Source: Pedobacter alluvionis (lineage in GTDB: Bacteria; Bacteroidota; Bacteroidia; Sphingobacteriales; Sphingobacteriaceae). From it: a stretch of 64,000 nt of DNA. The stretch spans positions 186,001 to 250,000 of the forward strand of contig NZ_RCCK01000012.1 in the NCBI RefSeq assembly GCF_003664035.1, in the 5' to 3' direction. The translations under genes were made by a program, and so were the position numbers. A model generated the notes under the pieces. It saw only the letters and a list, made by a program, of their open reading frames with translations, had not been told where the DNA came from and did no database searches. Positions 43,354-51,771 of the stretch are shown here, one piece after another. Within the stretch, counting starts at the first letter, position 1; each line of letters opens with the position of its first letter.

Positions 43354-44817
43354 ATGCCTTTACAAGAAACAAGCCCCCAAACTGTTTTCGAACTCGTTTC
43401 AGGATTAGAGATCCACGTTCAGTTAAATACAAATACGAAAATATTTTCTGCTGATAGTGCATCTTTTGGGGCTTTACCTAATCAAAATATATCTACGGTT
43501 TCGTTGGCATTGCCTGGGGCATTACCTAAGTTAAACAAAGAAGTAGTAGCCAAAGCAATCCGTATTGGTTTAGCTTTAAATTGTACCATCAACCAGATCA
43601 ATCATTTCGACCGGAAAAATTATTTCTACGCAGACTTGCCAAAAGGGTATCAAATTACTCAGGATAATCAACCAATCTGTGTAAATGGCTTTTTAGAACT
43701 TCAATTGGCTGATGGTTCTAAGAAGAAAGTTGGAATCAATCGAATACATCTGGAAGAAGACGCTGGAAAAAGTATTCATGATCAGGACGATAACTATTCG
43801 TTGGTTGATTTGAACCGCGCAGGTGTACCATTAATCGAGATTGTAACCGAACCCGATATTCGCAGTTCGGAAGAAGCTTCGGTATTGCTGAGTGAAATCA
43901 GGAAACTGGTAAGGCATTTAAATGTAAGTGACGGCAATATGGAGGAAGGCAGTTTACGTTGCGATGCCAATATTTCTATACGCCCGCAAGGCACTACCGA
44001 ATTTGGAACCCGCTGCGAAGTAAAAAACCTAAACTCGATGCGTAACGTACGTAGGGCAATGGATTTTGAATTTGGCCGTCAGGTAGAAGTGATTAGCAAT
44101 GGAGGAAGGATTATTCAGAGTACCTTGAATTTTGATGCTGATAAAGGGACTACTTCTCCAATGCGTACCAAGGAAGAAGCCAATGATTACCGTTATTTTT
44201 CTGATCCTGATTTACAACCCATTCATATTTCAGATGATTGGCTGGCAGAGATCAAATCATTGATGCCCGCTTTGCCAAATGAAATTTCAGAGCAATTGAT
44301 TGCCGATTTTGGAATCAGCAAGGCAGATGCAGCATTATTTGCAGAGGATTTAGATCTTCTGGTTTATTTTAATACATCCAAACCGGTTGTAAACAATAAA
44401 AAAAGCCTGATCAATTGGTTAATCGGTCCAATAAGGGCTGTTTTAAATGAAAAAAGGATTGGCATTACCGATTTTAAAGTAAAACCTGAGCAGTTAGCGG
44501 AGGCAATTAATTTGGTTGATGATAAAAAAATTACCCAACAGATTGCCATTCAACAATTATTGCCAGCTATTGAATCAAAGGAAAATGCAAACGTGACCCA
44601 TTTAGCGCAATCATTAAACTTACTTATTTCTGAAAATGGAGACGAATTAAGTGGTTTTATTGATGAAGTGTTAAATAAATTCCCTCAACAGGTAGAAGCG
44701 TACAAGAAAGGTAAAAAGGGTGTTTTAGGTTTGTTTGTTGGTGAGGTAATGAAACTAGCCAAAGGAAAAGCCGATGCTAAAAAATTAAATGAATTAATAC
44801 TTGAAAAACTGAAATAA
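43354..44817 (+). CDS. gatB: Aspartyl/glutamyl-tRNA amidotransferase subunit B
   Basis: 487 residues. GatB kinase domain (FELVSGLEIHVQLNTNTKIF, RKNYFYADLPKGYQI, HLEEDAGKS, LVDLNRAGVPLIEIVTEPD), and the C-terminal helical/YqeY-like tRNA-binding region (about 335-487). With GatA and GatC it makes Gln-tRNA-Gln and Asn-tRNA-Asn from misacylated tRNAs. The gatA and gatC genes are not adjacent. The stop codon overlaps the start of the TlpA-like gene (AATAATGAG). Confidence 0.96.
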   Translation: MPLQETSPQTVFELVSGLEIHVQLNTNTKIFSADSASFGALPNQNISTVSLALPGALPKLNKEVVAKAIRIGLALNCTINQINHFDRKNYFYADLPKGYQITQDNQPICVNGFLELQLADGSKKKVGINRIHLEEDAGKSIHDQDDNYSLVDLNRAGVPLIEIVTEPDIRSSEEASVLLSEIRKLVRHLNVSDGNMEEGSLRCDANISIRPQGTTEFGTRCEVKNLNSMRNVRRAMDFEFGRQVEVISNGGRIIQSTLNFDADKGTTSPMRTKEEANDYRYFSDPDLQPIHISDDWLAEIKSLMPALPNEISEQLIADFGISKADAALFAEDLDLLVYFNTSKPVVNNKKSLINWLIGPIRAVLNEKRIGITDFKVKPEQLAEAINLVDDKKITQQIAIQQLLPAIESKENANVTHLAQSLNLLISENGDELSGFIDEVLNKFPQQVEAYKKGKKGVLGLFVGEVMKLAKGKADAKKLNELILEKLK

Positions 44818-45929
44818 TGAGACTAAAACAATTGAGCCTGATCATGCTGATCGCGATTGCCTTCACTGCATGTAAATCTAAAGATAGCTTTACGATTGAC
44901 GGAACTTTCCAGAATCCGGGTAAGGAGAAGAAAGTATTTTTATACGGCATGCAAAACAGCAATATGGTTGCAATCGATTCAACTAATTTATCAGAAAAAG
45001 GTGAATTTAAATTCATCCGTAAAACGCCATCGGTTGATTTCTTTAGGGTATCGGTAGGTAACCATGAGTTTATGTTAATTGCAAAAAATGGCGACGACAT
45101 TAAATTACAAGCTGATTTGGCTGATAAAACCATGGCGTATAAAATTTCAGGAGCGAATGAGGTGGAAAAATTATCAGAACTGAATGCCATTAGAAATAAT
45201 TTTGCCAAACAGGTAGAAAAACTACAGGCCGATTTTGAAGCAAAAGTGGCAACACAACCTCAAAACAGGGCCGCTGTATTAGAATCGATGAAACCTCAGT
45301 ACGAATCTTATATCAACCAATTGAATACACAGATTATAAAATTTGCTAAAGACAATAAAGGTACGTTAGCCAGTTTCTATGCCATGAATACTTTAAGTCC
45401 ACAAGAATTTGAAGCAGAACTGGTAAAATTTGCTGATGAAGTTAAAGAAGAAATTAAAGGCAATGCTACGGTTGATGCTTTTGTAAAACAGATGGCGCTT
45501 TTAAAAGCGGTTCAGGTGGGGCAGGTTGCTCCGGCATTTACCATTAATACAGCAGAGAACAAACCGGTAAGTTTATCAGATTATAAAGGAAAATATGTGT
45601 TGATCGACTTTTGGGCATCATGGTGCCAGCCTTGCCGCCAGGAGAATCCGAATGTAGTTAAAGTTTACAATAAATATAAAAATAAGAACTTCGATATTAT
45701 TGGCATTTCGTTAGATACTGATAAGGCTGCGTGGTTAGGTGCAGTGAAAGCAGATGGATTAACCTGGACACATGTATCAGAATTAAAAGACTTTAACGGC
45801 GAAACGGTAAAAAAATATCAGGTACAAGCCATCCCAACTTCTTATCTGGTTGATCCTGCTGGAAAAATAGTAGCTAAAAACTTGCGTGGCGACGAACTGG
45901 AAGGCTTTTTAGCTAAAACGTTACGTTAA
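44817..45929 (+). CDS. TlpA-like thiol:disulphide lipoprotein with DUF4369 domain
   Basis: 370 residues. A lipobox with Cys19 (AIAFTAC), a DUF4369 domain (about 25-110; FTIDGTF, MQNSNMVAIDSTNLSEKG), a helical linker (115-230) and a thioredoxin domain (about 235-370) with the active site WCQPC (269-273). The family acts as an envelope thiol-reductase, often for cytochrome c maturation, but many paralogues exist in Bacteroidota. It starts inside the stop of gatB. Confidence 0.9.
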   Translation: MRLKQLSLIMLIAIAFTACKSKDSFTIDGTFQNPGKEKKVFLYGMQNSNMVAIDSTNLSEKGEFKFIRKTPSVDFFRVSVGNHEFMLIAKNGDDIKLQADLADKTMAYKISGANEVEKLSELNAIRNNFAKQVEKLQADFEAKVATQPQNRAAVLESMKPQYESYINQLNTQIIKFAKDNKGTLASFYAMNTLSPQEFEAELVKFADEVKEEIKGNATVDAFVKQMALLKAVQVGQVAPAFTINTAENKPVSLSDYKGKYVLIDFWASWCQPCRQENPNVVKVYNKYKNKNFDIIGISLDTDKAAWLGAVKADGLTWTHVSELKDFNGETVKKYQVQAIPTSYLVDPAGKIVAKNLRGDELEGFLAKTLR

Positions 45930-45960
45930 AAAAAATTCCATGTTAAACTAATTTAAGTAA

Positions 45961-46016
45961 TTAACAATTTCTTAACTTAGACTTAACTAAATATTGCATC
46001 ATAGACACTACTTTCG
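45961..46016 (+). promoter_or_regulatory. 11-base direct repeats (TTAAC) and promoter of the PhoB-type gene
   Basis: TTAAC occurs at 45961, 45972 and 45983, exactly 11 bases apart. TACTTTCG (46009-46016) is one base from the -7 consensus TAnnTTTG. The 11-base spacing is the one typical for OmpR/PhoB-family sites, and the copies lie just upstream of the -33 region, as for an activator. Confidence 0.6.
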
Positions 46017-46032
46017 TAACAAATATTTAACT

Positions 46033-46722
46033 ATGAACAACGCAGGTCAGAAAATATTAATTGTTGATGATGAACCAGATATTCTGGAGCTTATTGAATA
46101 TAATCTTAAAAAAGAAGGTTATCAGGTTTTCACAGCTACCAATGGCCAGGAAGGAATTACTGTTGCGAAAAAGGTACATCCGGATTTGATTATCCTGGAT
46201 ATTATGATGCCTAAAATGGATGGGATTGAGGCTTGCCGTTTAATGCGTGCAATACCCGAGTTTAAGAATACATTTATGGTTTTCTTAACCGCCAGAAGTG
46301 AAGAGTATTCAGAAATTGCAGGTTTTAATGTAGGTGCTGATGATTATATCGCAAAACCAATTAAACCACGTGCTTTAGTGAGCCGTATAAATGCTATTCT
46401 AAGAAGAAATACTGGTACGGAAGAAGTATCTGAGAACAAATTGGAAATTGGAGATTTAGTAATCGACCGTGAAGCTTATTTGGTTTTTCAAGGCGGTAAC
46501 AAAGTGGTATTGGCCAAAAAAGAATTTGAGCTTTTGTATTTACTGGCGTCAAAACCAGGAAAAGTTTATACACGCGAATCGATCCTAAAAAATATCTGGG
46601 AAGATTCAGTAGTGGTAACTAATAGGACTATCGATGTTCACATTCGTAAACTTAGAGAAAAATTAGGTGAAACTTATGTATCAACCGTAAAAGGAGTAGG
46701 TTATAAGTTTGAACTTTCTTAA
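46033..46722 (+). CDS. PhoB/OmpR-family response regulator
   Basis: 229 residues from the ATG at 46033. Receiver domain (1-120) with the acidic pair Asp12-Asp13 region (IVDDE), phosphoacceptor Asp56 in LIILDIMMP, the Thr/Lys pair (FLTARSE, DYIAKP), then a winged-helix DNA-binding domain (about 135-228; VVVTNRTIDVHIRKLREKLG). The sensor kinase is not adjacent, unlike in most PhoBR loci, so the signal is unknown. A direct-repeat array fits autoregulation. Confidence 0.93.
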   Translation: MNNAGQKILIVDDEPDILELIEYNLKKEGYQVFTATNGQEGITVAKKVHPDLIILDIMMPKMDGIEACRLMRAIPEFKNTFMVFLTARSEEYSEIAGFNVGADDYIAKPIKPRALVSRINAILRRNTGTEEVSENKLEIGDLVIDREAYLVFQGGNKVVLAKKEFELLYLLASKPGKVYTRESILKNIWEDSVVVTNRTIDVHIRKLREKLGETYVSTVKGVGYKFELS

Positions 46723-46743
46723 ATTATAAAAGCTAAAGGTATT

Positions 46744-46780
46744 AAGCCGTTCTGATCAAACATCGGGGCGGCTTTTTTTT
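46744..46780 (+). terminator. Rho-independent terminator of the PhoB-type gene
   Basis: AAGCCGTTCTGAT and ATCGGGGCGGCTT pair with several G-U pairs and are followed by eight T. Confidence 0.8.
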
Positions 46781-46785
46781 GTTTT

Positions 46786-46862
46786 TCATTTCGACTGCTG
46801 TAGAAAAAATTGATGATTCAGATTTCTCCATTTCGCTGCGCTTCAGTCTAAAGGACGATTAC
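46786..46862. repeat. Palindromic intergenic repeat, CATTTCGACTG family
   Basis: Contains TTTCATTTCGACTGCTGTAG and a partly inverted GCTTCAGTCTAAAGGACG around GATTTCTCCATTTCGCT; similar to 49556-49648 and 7526-7626. Confidence 0.6.
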
Positions 46863-46921
46863 CCGCGCTGGCAAGATGAATAAATTAAGGGCAACGTCGA
46901 CTGTAAGAAAAAATAAAATCG

Positions 46922-46929
46922 TACTTTTG
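46922..46929 (+). promoter_or_regulatory. -7 promoter element of the RluA-type gene
   Basis: TACTTTTG matches TAnnTTTG 24 bases before the TTG start at 46953. Confidence 0.55.
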
Positions 46930-46952
46930 CGCTTCATTAATTACAGCACAGC

Positions 46953-47675
46953 TTGAAGTTTCCAAATTTTAAAGACCTTATTCTTTTCGAAGACAACGAT
47001 TTTATTGTGATCAATAAACCTCCATTTTTAGCCTCACTCGATGAACGAGGAGGATCTGGAGAGACCAATGTGTTACGTCTGGCTAAACAATACAGCGATG
47101 ATGCACAGGTTTGTCACCGTTTGGATAAAGAAACTTCCGGTGCTTTAATTATTGCTAAAAACCCTGAAGCTTACCGCCATGCTTCCATGCAATTTGAAAG
47201 AAGAAAAGTGAATAAAACCTATCATGCGGTAGTAGATGGACATGTCATTTTCGATCAGTTAACAGTTGATCTGCCGATCTTGAACGATGGCAATAAAAAT
47301 GTAACTATTGATAGGGCAGAAGGCAAAAGAGCAGAGACTATTTTCGACTCGTTAAAATATTATAAACACTATACTTTGGTGGAATGTAAGCCAATAACAG
47401 GCCGCATGCACCAAATCCGTATTCACCTGGCTACGCAAAGGGCGGCTATTGTGGGTGATGATATGTATAAAGGTAAACCGGTTTTTCTTTCTTCAATTAA
47501 AAGAGGTTATAAATTAACCAAGGGTGAAGAGGAGCAACCAATCATGAAACGTTTTGCTTTACATGCCCGCCATTTGGTTTTTAAAGGACTTAACGATCAG
47601 GATATTGTAATCGATGCGCCATACCCTAAAGATTTTGCAACATTAATTAAATTATTGGACAAATTTGATGCATAA
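46953..47675 (+). CDS. RluA-family pseudouridine synthase
   Basis: 240 residues. The catalytic Asp58 is in CHRLDKETSGALI; further motifs are NKPPFLASLDERGG, FERRKVNKTYHAVVDG and GRMHQIRIHLA. It converts uridine to pseudouridine in rRNA or tRNA; the target site cannot be told from sequence alone. There is no N-terminal S4 domain, so it resembles the RluA/TruC side of the family. The start is a TTG, which is the only start that keeps the N-terminus after the promoter element. Confidence 0.9.
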   Translation: MKFPNFKDLILFEDNDFIVINKPPFLASLDERGGSGETNVLRLAKQYSDDAQVCHRLDKETSGALIIAKNPEAYRHASMQFERRKVNKTYHAVVDGHVIFDQLTVDLPILNDGNKNVTIDRAEGKRAETIFDSLKYYKHYTLVECKPITGRMHQIRIHLATQRAAIVGDDMYKGKPVFLSSIKRGYKLTKGEEEQPIMKRFALHARHLVFKGLNDQDIVIDAPYPKDFATLIKLLDKFDA

Positions 47676-47712
47676 AAGAGGCCTTTAAATTGGCTTCTCT
47701 CTTTGTTTTTGT

Positions 47713-47720
47713 TACTTTTG
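47713..47720 (+). promoter_or_regulatory. -7 promoter element of the ClC gene
   Basis: TACTTTTG, preceded by TTTG repeats, precedes the ATG at 47751 by 30 bases. It rules out an ORF start at 47703. Confidence 0.6.
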
Positions 47721-47750
47721 GGCATCGCCCTCTATTTAAAAAACAATAGA

Positions 47751-49541
47751 ATGTACATCAGATTTGTAAATTACCTTGATAAGATTAACCAGTACCGGAA
47801 ATCTAAAATATCAAACCGTAATTTCTTAGTTATCCTTGCCGTAATTGTCGGGATTTTAGCCGGATTGGCTGCCGCTGCTTTAAAAAGTTTAACCCACCAC
47901 ATCGAAGAATTTCTTCAGTCTGATTGGCATTGGAAATACAAATACTACCTGTATTTTATTTTTCCGATGATCGGTATTTTATTAACAGTACTGTACATCA
48001 AATACTTTATCCGTAAAACGAAGTTCGAAACAGGATTAACTCCTTTACTTTATGCTATTTCAAAAAAATCGAGTAAGGTAGAAGCACACAATATTTATTC
48101 GCAGATCATAACCGCAGCAGTTACGGTAGGTTTTGGTGGCTCGACAGGTTTGGAAGCGCCTATTGTAACCAGTGGATCAGCCATTGGATCCAATCTTGGC
48201 CGTGTATTGGGTTTATCGTACCGCGAAATTACCATGCTGGTGGCTTGTGGTGCAGCCGCTGGTATTGCAGGAGCATTTAATAGCCCGGTAGCGGGGATTG
48301 TTTTTGCCATCGAAATTCTATTGCCCGAATTTACCATTCCTGCATTTATTCCGCTTTTACTATCCGCCGCAACAGCAGCAGTAGTAGCAAGACTATTTTA
48401 TACCCAGCAGCTTTTCTTTTTGGTTACTGAAGGCTGGAAGGTTAATGCTTTATTCTACTATGTCATACTGGCTTGTTTTATTGGTTTGTTCTCCATCTAT
48501 TTTACCAAAGCCAATTATGCTGTAAAAGGATTATTTTATAAAATAAAACATCCTTATACCAAAGTAATTGTAGGTGGTTTGATGTTGGGAGCTTTGGTAT
48601 TTCTGTTTCCAACTTTATACGGTGAAGGATATATCACGATAAAAGGCTTGCTAAAAGGTGATTATCATACAGTCATCAATAATAGTATTTTTGCTGATTA
48701 TAACACCATTCCGGCTATAGTAGTGTTGTTTACTCTGGTAACCATTTTCATGAAATCCATAGCGACTTTGGTTACTTTAGGTGCAGGTGGAAATGGAGGT
48801 ACATTTGCACCCAGTTTAATTATGGGCGGTTTAATCGGGTTTATATTTGCTTATGTGGTGAACCTGTCAGGAATAGCACAGCTAAATGTTTCTAATTTTA
48901 TTGTGGCTGGTATGGCTGCTGCTTTGGGCTCCATTATGCATGCGCCTTTAACCGGTATTTTTCTGATTGCTGAAATTACGGGAGGATATATTTTAATGGT
49001 GCCATTGATGATTACTACTGCAATATCTTACGCCATTAACCGCAGTTCTCAGAAACATTCTATTTATACTAAAGCATTGGCCGATAAGGGAGAACTATTA
49101 TCTCATGAAGATAAAGATACCACTGTTTTAAACCAGATGAAACTGAAATACCTGATTGAGAAAAGTTATCCTAAGTTACAGATGAATGACCTGATTTCGG
49201 TTAAGATGAATGAAATTTTGCAATCGCATAAAAATATCTGTGCGGTTACTGATGAGCTGGGTGATTTTAAGGGGATTATTTATATTGAAGAATTATTTAA
49301 TGAGATGATCAACCATCCTGATAAGGGGAATTTAATGGCGTCTCATTTGGTCCAGTCTGCACCGAATACCATTACAGAAAACGATGAACTTAAAATGGTT
49401 CTGGAGAAAATGGAACAGGATAATGTATGGATTTTACCGGTACTAACCGAACAGAACCATTATTTAGGTTTTGTTTCTAAAGCAGCTATCTTTAATAAAT
49501 ACAGGGCATTGCTGATGAGGCAGAATGACTATATGGGATAA
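47751..49541 (+). CDS. ClC-family chloride channel/transporter with CBS pair
   Basis: 596 residues from the ATG at 47751. About ten helices form the ClC domain, with selectivity motifs GGSTGLEAPIV (the GxExP segment with its gating Glu present) and GAGGNGGTFAPSL. Two CBS domains at the C-terminus (about 450-590) may bind adenine nucleotides. The Glu in the first motif is shared by channels and exchangers; ClC proteins of this type move chloride, some exchange it for protons. Monocistronic in this window. Confidence 0.92.
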   Translation: MYIRFVNYLDKINQYRKSKISNRNFLVILAVIVGILAGLAAAALKSLTHHIEEFLQSDWHWKYKYYLYFIFPMIGILLTVLYIKYFIRKTKFETGLTPLLYAISKKSSKVEAHNIYSQIITAAVTVGFGGSTGLEAPIVTSGSAIGSNLGRVLGLSYREITMLVACGAAAGIAGAFNSPVAGIVFAIEILLPEFTIPAFIPLLLSAATAAVVARLFYTQQLFFLVTEGWKVNALFYYVILACFIGLFSIYFTKANYAVKGLFYKIKHPYTKVIVGGLMLGALVFLFPTLYGEGYITIKGLLKGDYHTVINNSIFADYNTIPAIVVLFTLVTIFMKSIATLVTLGAGGNGGTFAPSLIMGGLIGFIFAYVVNLSGIAQLNVSNFIVAGMAAALGSIMHAPLTGIFLIAEITGGYILMVPLMITTAISYAINRSSQKHSIYTKALADKGELLSHEDKDTTVLNQMKLKYLIEKSYPKLQMNDLISVKMNEILQSHKNICAVTDELGDFKGIIYIEELFNEMINHPDKGNLMASHLVQSAPNTITENDELKMVLEKMEQDNVWILPVLTEQNHYLGFVSKAAIFNKYRALLMRQNDYMG

Positions 49542-49555
49542 CCCCTAAATCCTGT

Positions 49556-49648
49556 GATATCGTCCTTTCGACCGTAGTGGAGAAATCTATTAGCAAATAA
49601 TTTAATAGATCTCTCCATTTCGCTAAGCTTCAGTCGAGATGACGATTT
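49556..49648. repeat. Palindromic intergenic repeat, ATCGTCCTTTCGAC family
   Basis: The left part (ATCGTCCTTTCGACCGTAG, GGAGAAATCTATT) and right part (AATAGATCTCTCC, CTTCAGTCGAGATGACGAT) are near reverse complements with an AT-rich centre. Member of the same family as 7526-7626 and 46786-46862. Confidence 0.75.
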
Positions 49649-49663
49649 GTAAATTAGTTCAAC

Positions 49664-51067
49664 TTATTCCGCTCTTTTTAAGCCGAACTTTTCAATTTTA
49701 CTATATAAGTGACTTCTTTGGATATCTATTTCATCAGCTGTCTTTGATACATTCCAGTTGTTTTTTTCCAACTTAAATTTGATGAATTCGCGTTCCGCAT
49801 AATCTTTGTAATCCTGAAAATTATTAAACGAATCGAAAGAAGAAGCCAGGTTAGATCCGCCAGCACCTGCAATTTGTGTACTGGTTGCGGCGCCAATGTT
49901 TGTACCACCGCCTGGATTAGCAAAGGCACGTACATCATTTTCTGTAATAACCTTATCGCTTAAAATAATCAAACGCTCAATCATATTGTGTAACTCACGT
50001 ACGTTACCTGTCCATGGTAAAGCCTGTAAAGCCGCCATACCACCTTCATTTATTTTCTTAACCGGCATTCCATAATCGCTGCAGATATTTTCTAAAAAGT
50101 TTTGGGCAATAACAGGGATGTCATCCGTACGCTCTGTTAAATGTGGAACATGGATATTGATTACATTTAAGCGGTGATACAAATCCATCCGGAAGTTACC
50201 GTCTTCAATTTCTTTTAATAAATCTTTATTGGTTGCTGCTAAAACACGCACATTTACTTCAATTTCCTTTTCACCACCCACACGCGAAATTTTATGCTCT
50301 TGCAAAGCACGTAGAACTTTTGCCTGGGCAGAGAGGCTCATATCGCCAATCTCATCCAAAAATAAAGTTCCGCCATTAGCCAGTTCAAATTTACCTATAC
50401 GTTGTTTAACAGCAGAGGTAAAAGATCCTTTCTCGTGACCAAATAATTCACTTTCGATTAGTTCTGAGGGAATAGCAGCGCAGTTTACTTCGATTAAAGG
50501 ACTATCAGCACGGTTGGATTTCTCGTGTAACCAACGCGCTACCAATTCTTTACCGCTACCATTTGCACCAGTAATTAATACGCGGGCCTCGGTTGGCGCA
50601 ACACGCTCAATGGTTTCCTTAATTTTAGAAATGCATTCTGATTCGCCTAAAATCTCACGGGTTTTACTTGCTTTACGCTTTAAAACCTTGGTTTCAGTAA
50701 CTAAATTTCCACGGTCTAAACCATTACGTACAGTGATCAGTAAACGGTTTAAATCAGGTGGTTTCGAAATAAAATCGAAAGCTCCTTTTTTGCTGGCTTC
50801 AATGGCAGTTTCAACTGTTCCATGACCAGATATCATAATAAAAGGTAAGTCTGGCTTGATAAGCTGTGCCTGTTCGAGCACTTCCATACCGTCCATCTTA
50901 TTCATCTTGATATCGCAAAGAACCAAATCGAAATTTCCTTTTTTGATCATTTCGAGGCCGTCGATACCGTTGTCGATATCTTCAACATCATAATTTTCAT
51001 ATTCCAGAATTTCGCGTAAGGTACTCCTTATCGCACGCTCATCGTCAATTATTAATAATTTAGCCAT
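49664..51067 (-). CDS. NtrC-type sigma-54-dependent response regulator
   Basis: 467 residues. Receiver domain with Asp52 in VLCDIKMNKMDG, an AAA+ sigma-54-interaction domain with Walker A GANGSGKE (167-174), Walker B GTLFLDE (233-239) and a C-terminal Fis-type HTH (about 432-464). The sigma-54-contact loop, canonically GAFTGA, reads GSFTSA (214-219). A Gly/Ala/Ser-rich linker (about 388-410) precedes the HTH. The sensor kinase is not adjacent. The target genes are unknown. Confidence 0.93.
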   Translation of the reverse strand: MAKLLIIDDERAIRSTLREILEYENYDVEDIDNGIDGLEMIKKGNFDLVLCDIKMNKMDGMEVLEQAQLIKPDLPFIMISGHGTVETAIEASKKGAFDFISKPPDLNRLLITVRNGLDRGNLVTETKVLKRKASKTREILGESECISKIKETIERVAPTEARVLITGANGSGKELVARWLHEKSNRADSPLIEVNCAAIPSELIESELFGHEKGSFTSAVKQRIGKFELANGGTLFLDEIGDMSLSAQAKVLRALQEHKISRVGGEKEIEVNVRVLAATNKDLLKEIEDGNFRMDLYHRLNVINIHVPHLTERTDDIPVIAQNFLENICSDYGMPVKKINEGGMAALQALPWTGNVRELHNMIERLIILSDKVITENDVRAFANPGGGTNIGAATSTQIAGAGGSNLASSFDSFNNFQDYKDYAEREFIKFKLEKNNWNVSKTADEIDIQRSHLYSKIEKFGLKRAE

Positions 51068-51481
51068 TAGAGATATATTCTTTAATTTTTGAAATGCGAA
51101 TATATTATTTTTTAATTAATGTATAGTTTTTTATACAATTTATACGCAATAAACTTGATAAAGGCTTAAATATTTAATCTCAGTAAGAATAATCGAGTTT
51201 AAATCTGCTTAGATCTGGTTGGTACATTTTCTTGCGGTTAACTGAGTATAAAGAATCTGGTTTTTATGAGGATGATTAAGTAGATCAGCAAAAAGTGCAG
51301 GCTTGCTTTCCATTAACTTTAAAAAAAGTATCGGTTTTTTGCTCCATAACAGGTATGCAGATCATTGATAAATCAAGGATTAAAGTCATTCTCATAGTTG
51401 AAAAAAATTGATTCCTAATTTAGGTTTTTCTATTAAAAGCACCATTTTCCATCATGCATTTTACATCTTGCTTAATTTTCT
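51068..51481. other. Gene-free stretch before riboswitch 1
   Basis: About 410 AT-rich bases with no ORF of note, containing the upstream region of the NtrC-type gene. Nothing further is identifiable. Confidence 0.5.
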
Positions 51482-51489
51482 TACCTTTG
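51482..51489 (+). promoter_or_regulatory. -7 promoter element of riboswitch 1
   Basis: TACCTTTG fits TAnnTTTG and is placed exactly at the 5' edge of the aptamer. An identical element (56226-56233) precedes riboswitch 2. Confidence 0.65.
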
Positions 51490-51771
51490 CAGCGCTTTTG
51501 GTTTCCGGCTTTACACCCGGAATTAAAAGGGAATACAGTGTAAATCTGTAACTGTCCCGCAGCTGTAAGCTCCTTAACGGATTTCCAATCAATTTGCCAC
51601 TGTCCCGACACGTCGGAATGGGAAGGCCGGAAAGCCGGGAGTAAGTCAGAAGACCTGCCTTAGCATTATATTTCATAGCTTTCGTGGATTGAAGCTAGGG
51701 GTGAGGTACTTACGTTTTTCGTATTTTCATTTCTTTTCTATCTGTTGGCTGTGGGTTAAACTCACAATCAA
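51490..51771 (+). ncRNA. Cobalamin riboswitch 1 with expression platform
   Basis: The aptamer spans about 51492-51664: GGGAATACAGTG, CTGTCCCGCAGCTGTAAGC, and the B12-box-like AGTCAGAAGACCTGCC are all present. Downstream is a conserved stem TAGCTT (51676-51681)/AAGCTA (51692-51697) and a hairpin TGTGGG/CTCACA (51750-51766) ending five bases before the ATG at 51772. This suggests translational control: B12 binding would hide the start region. A second copy lies at 56234. Confidence 0.93.

Noticed and set aside
47703..47750. Early start of the ClC gene
   Set aside because: A perfect -7 promoter element lies inside this stretch, so the gene must start later, at 47751.
51468..51470. TTG as -33 element for riboswitch 1
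   Set aside because: It is only about 11 bases from the -7 element, too close for the usual spacing; the -33 element of this promoter is unclear.
51420..51676. Minus-strand frames of 63 and 71 codons
   Set aside because: They lie antisense to the riboswitch leader and owe their openness to its GC-richer stems.
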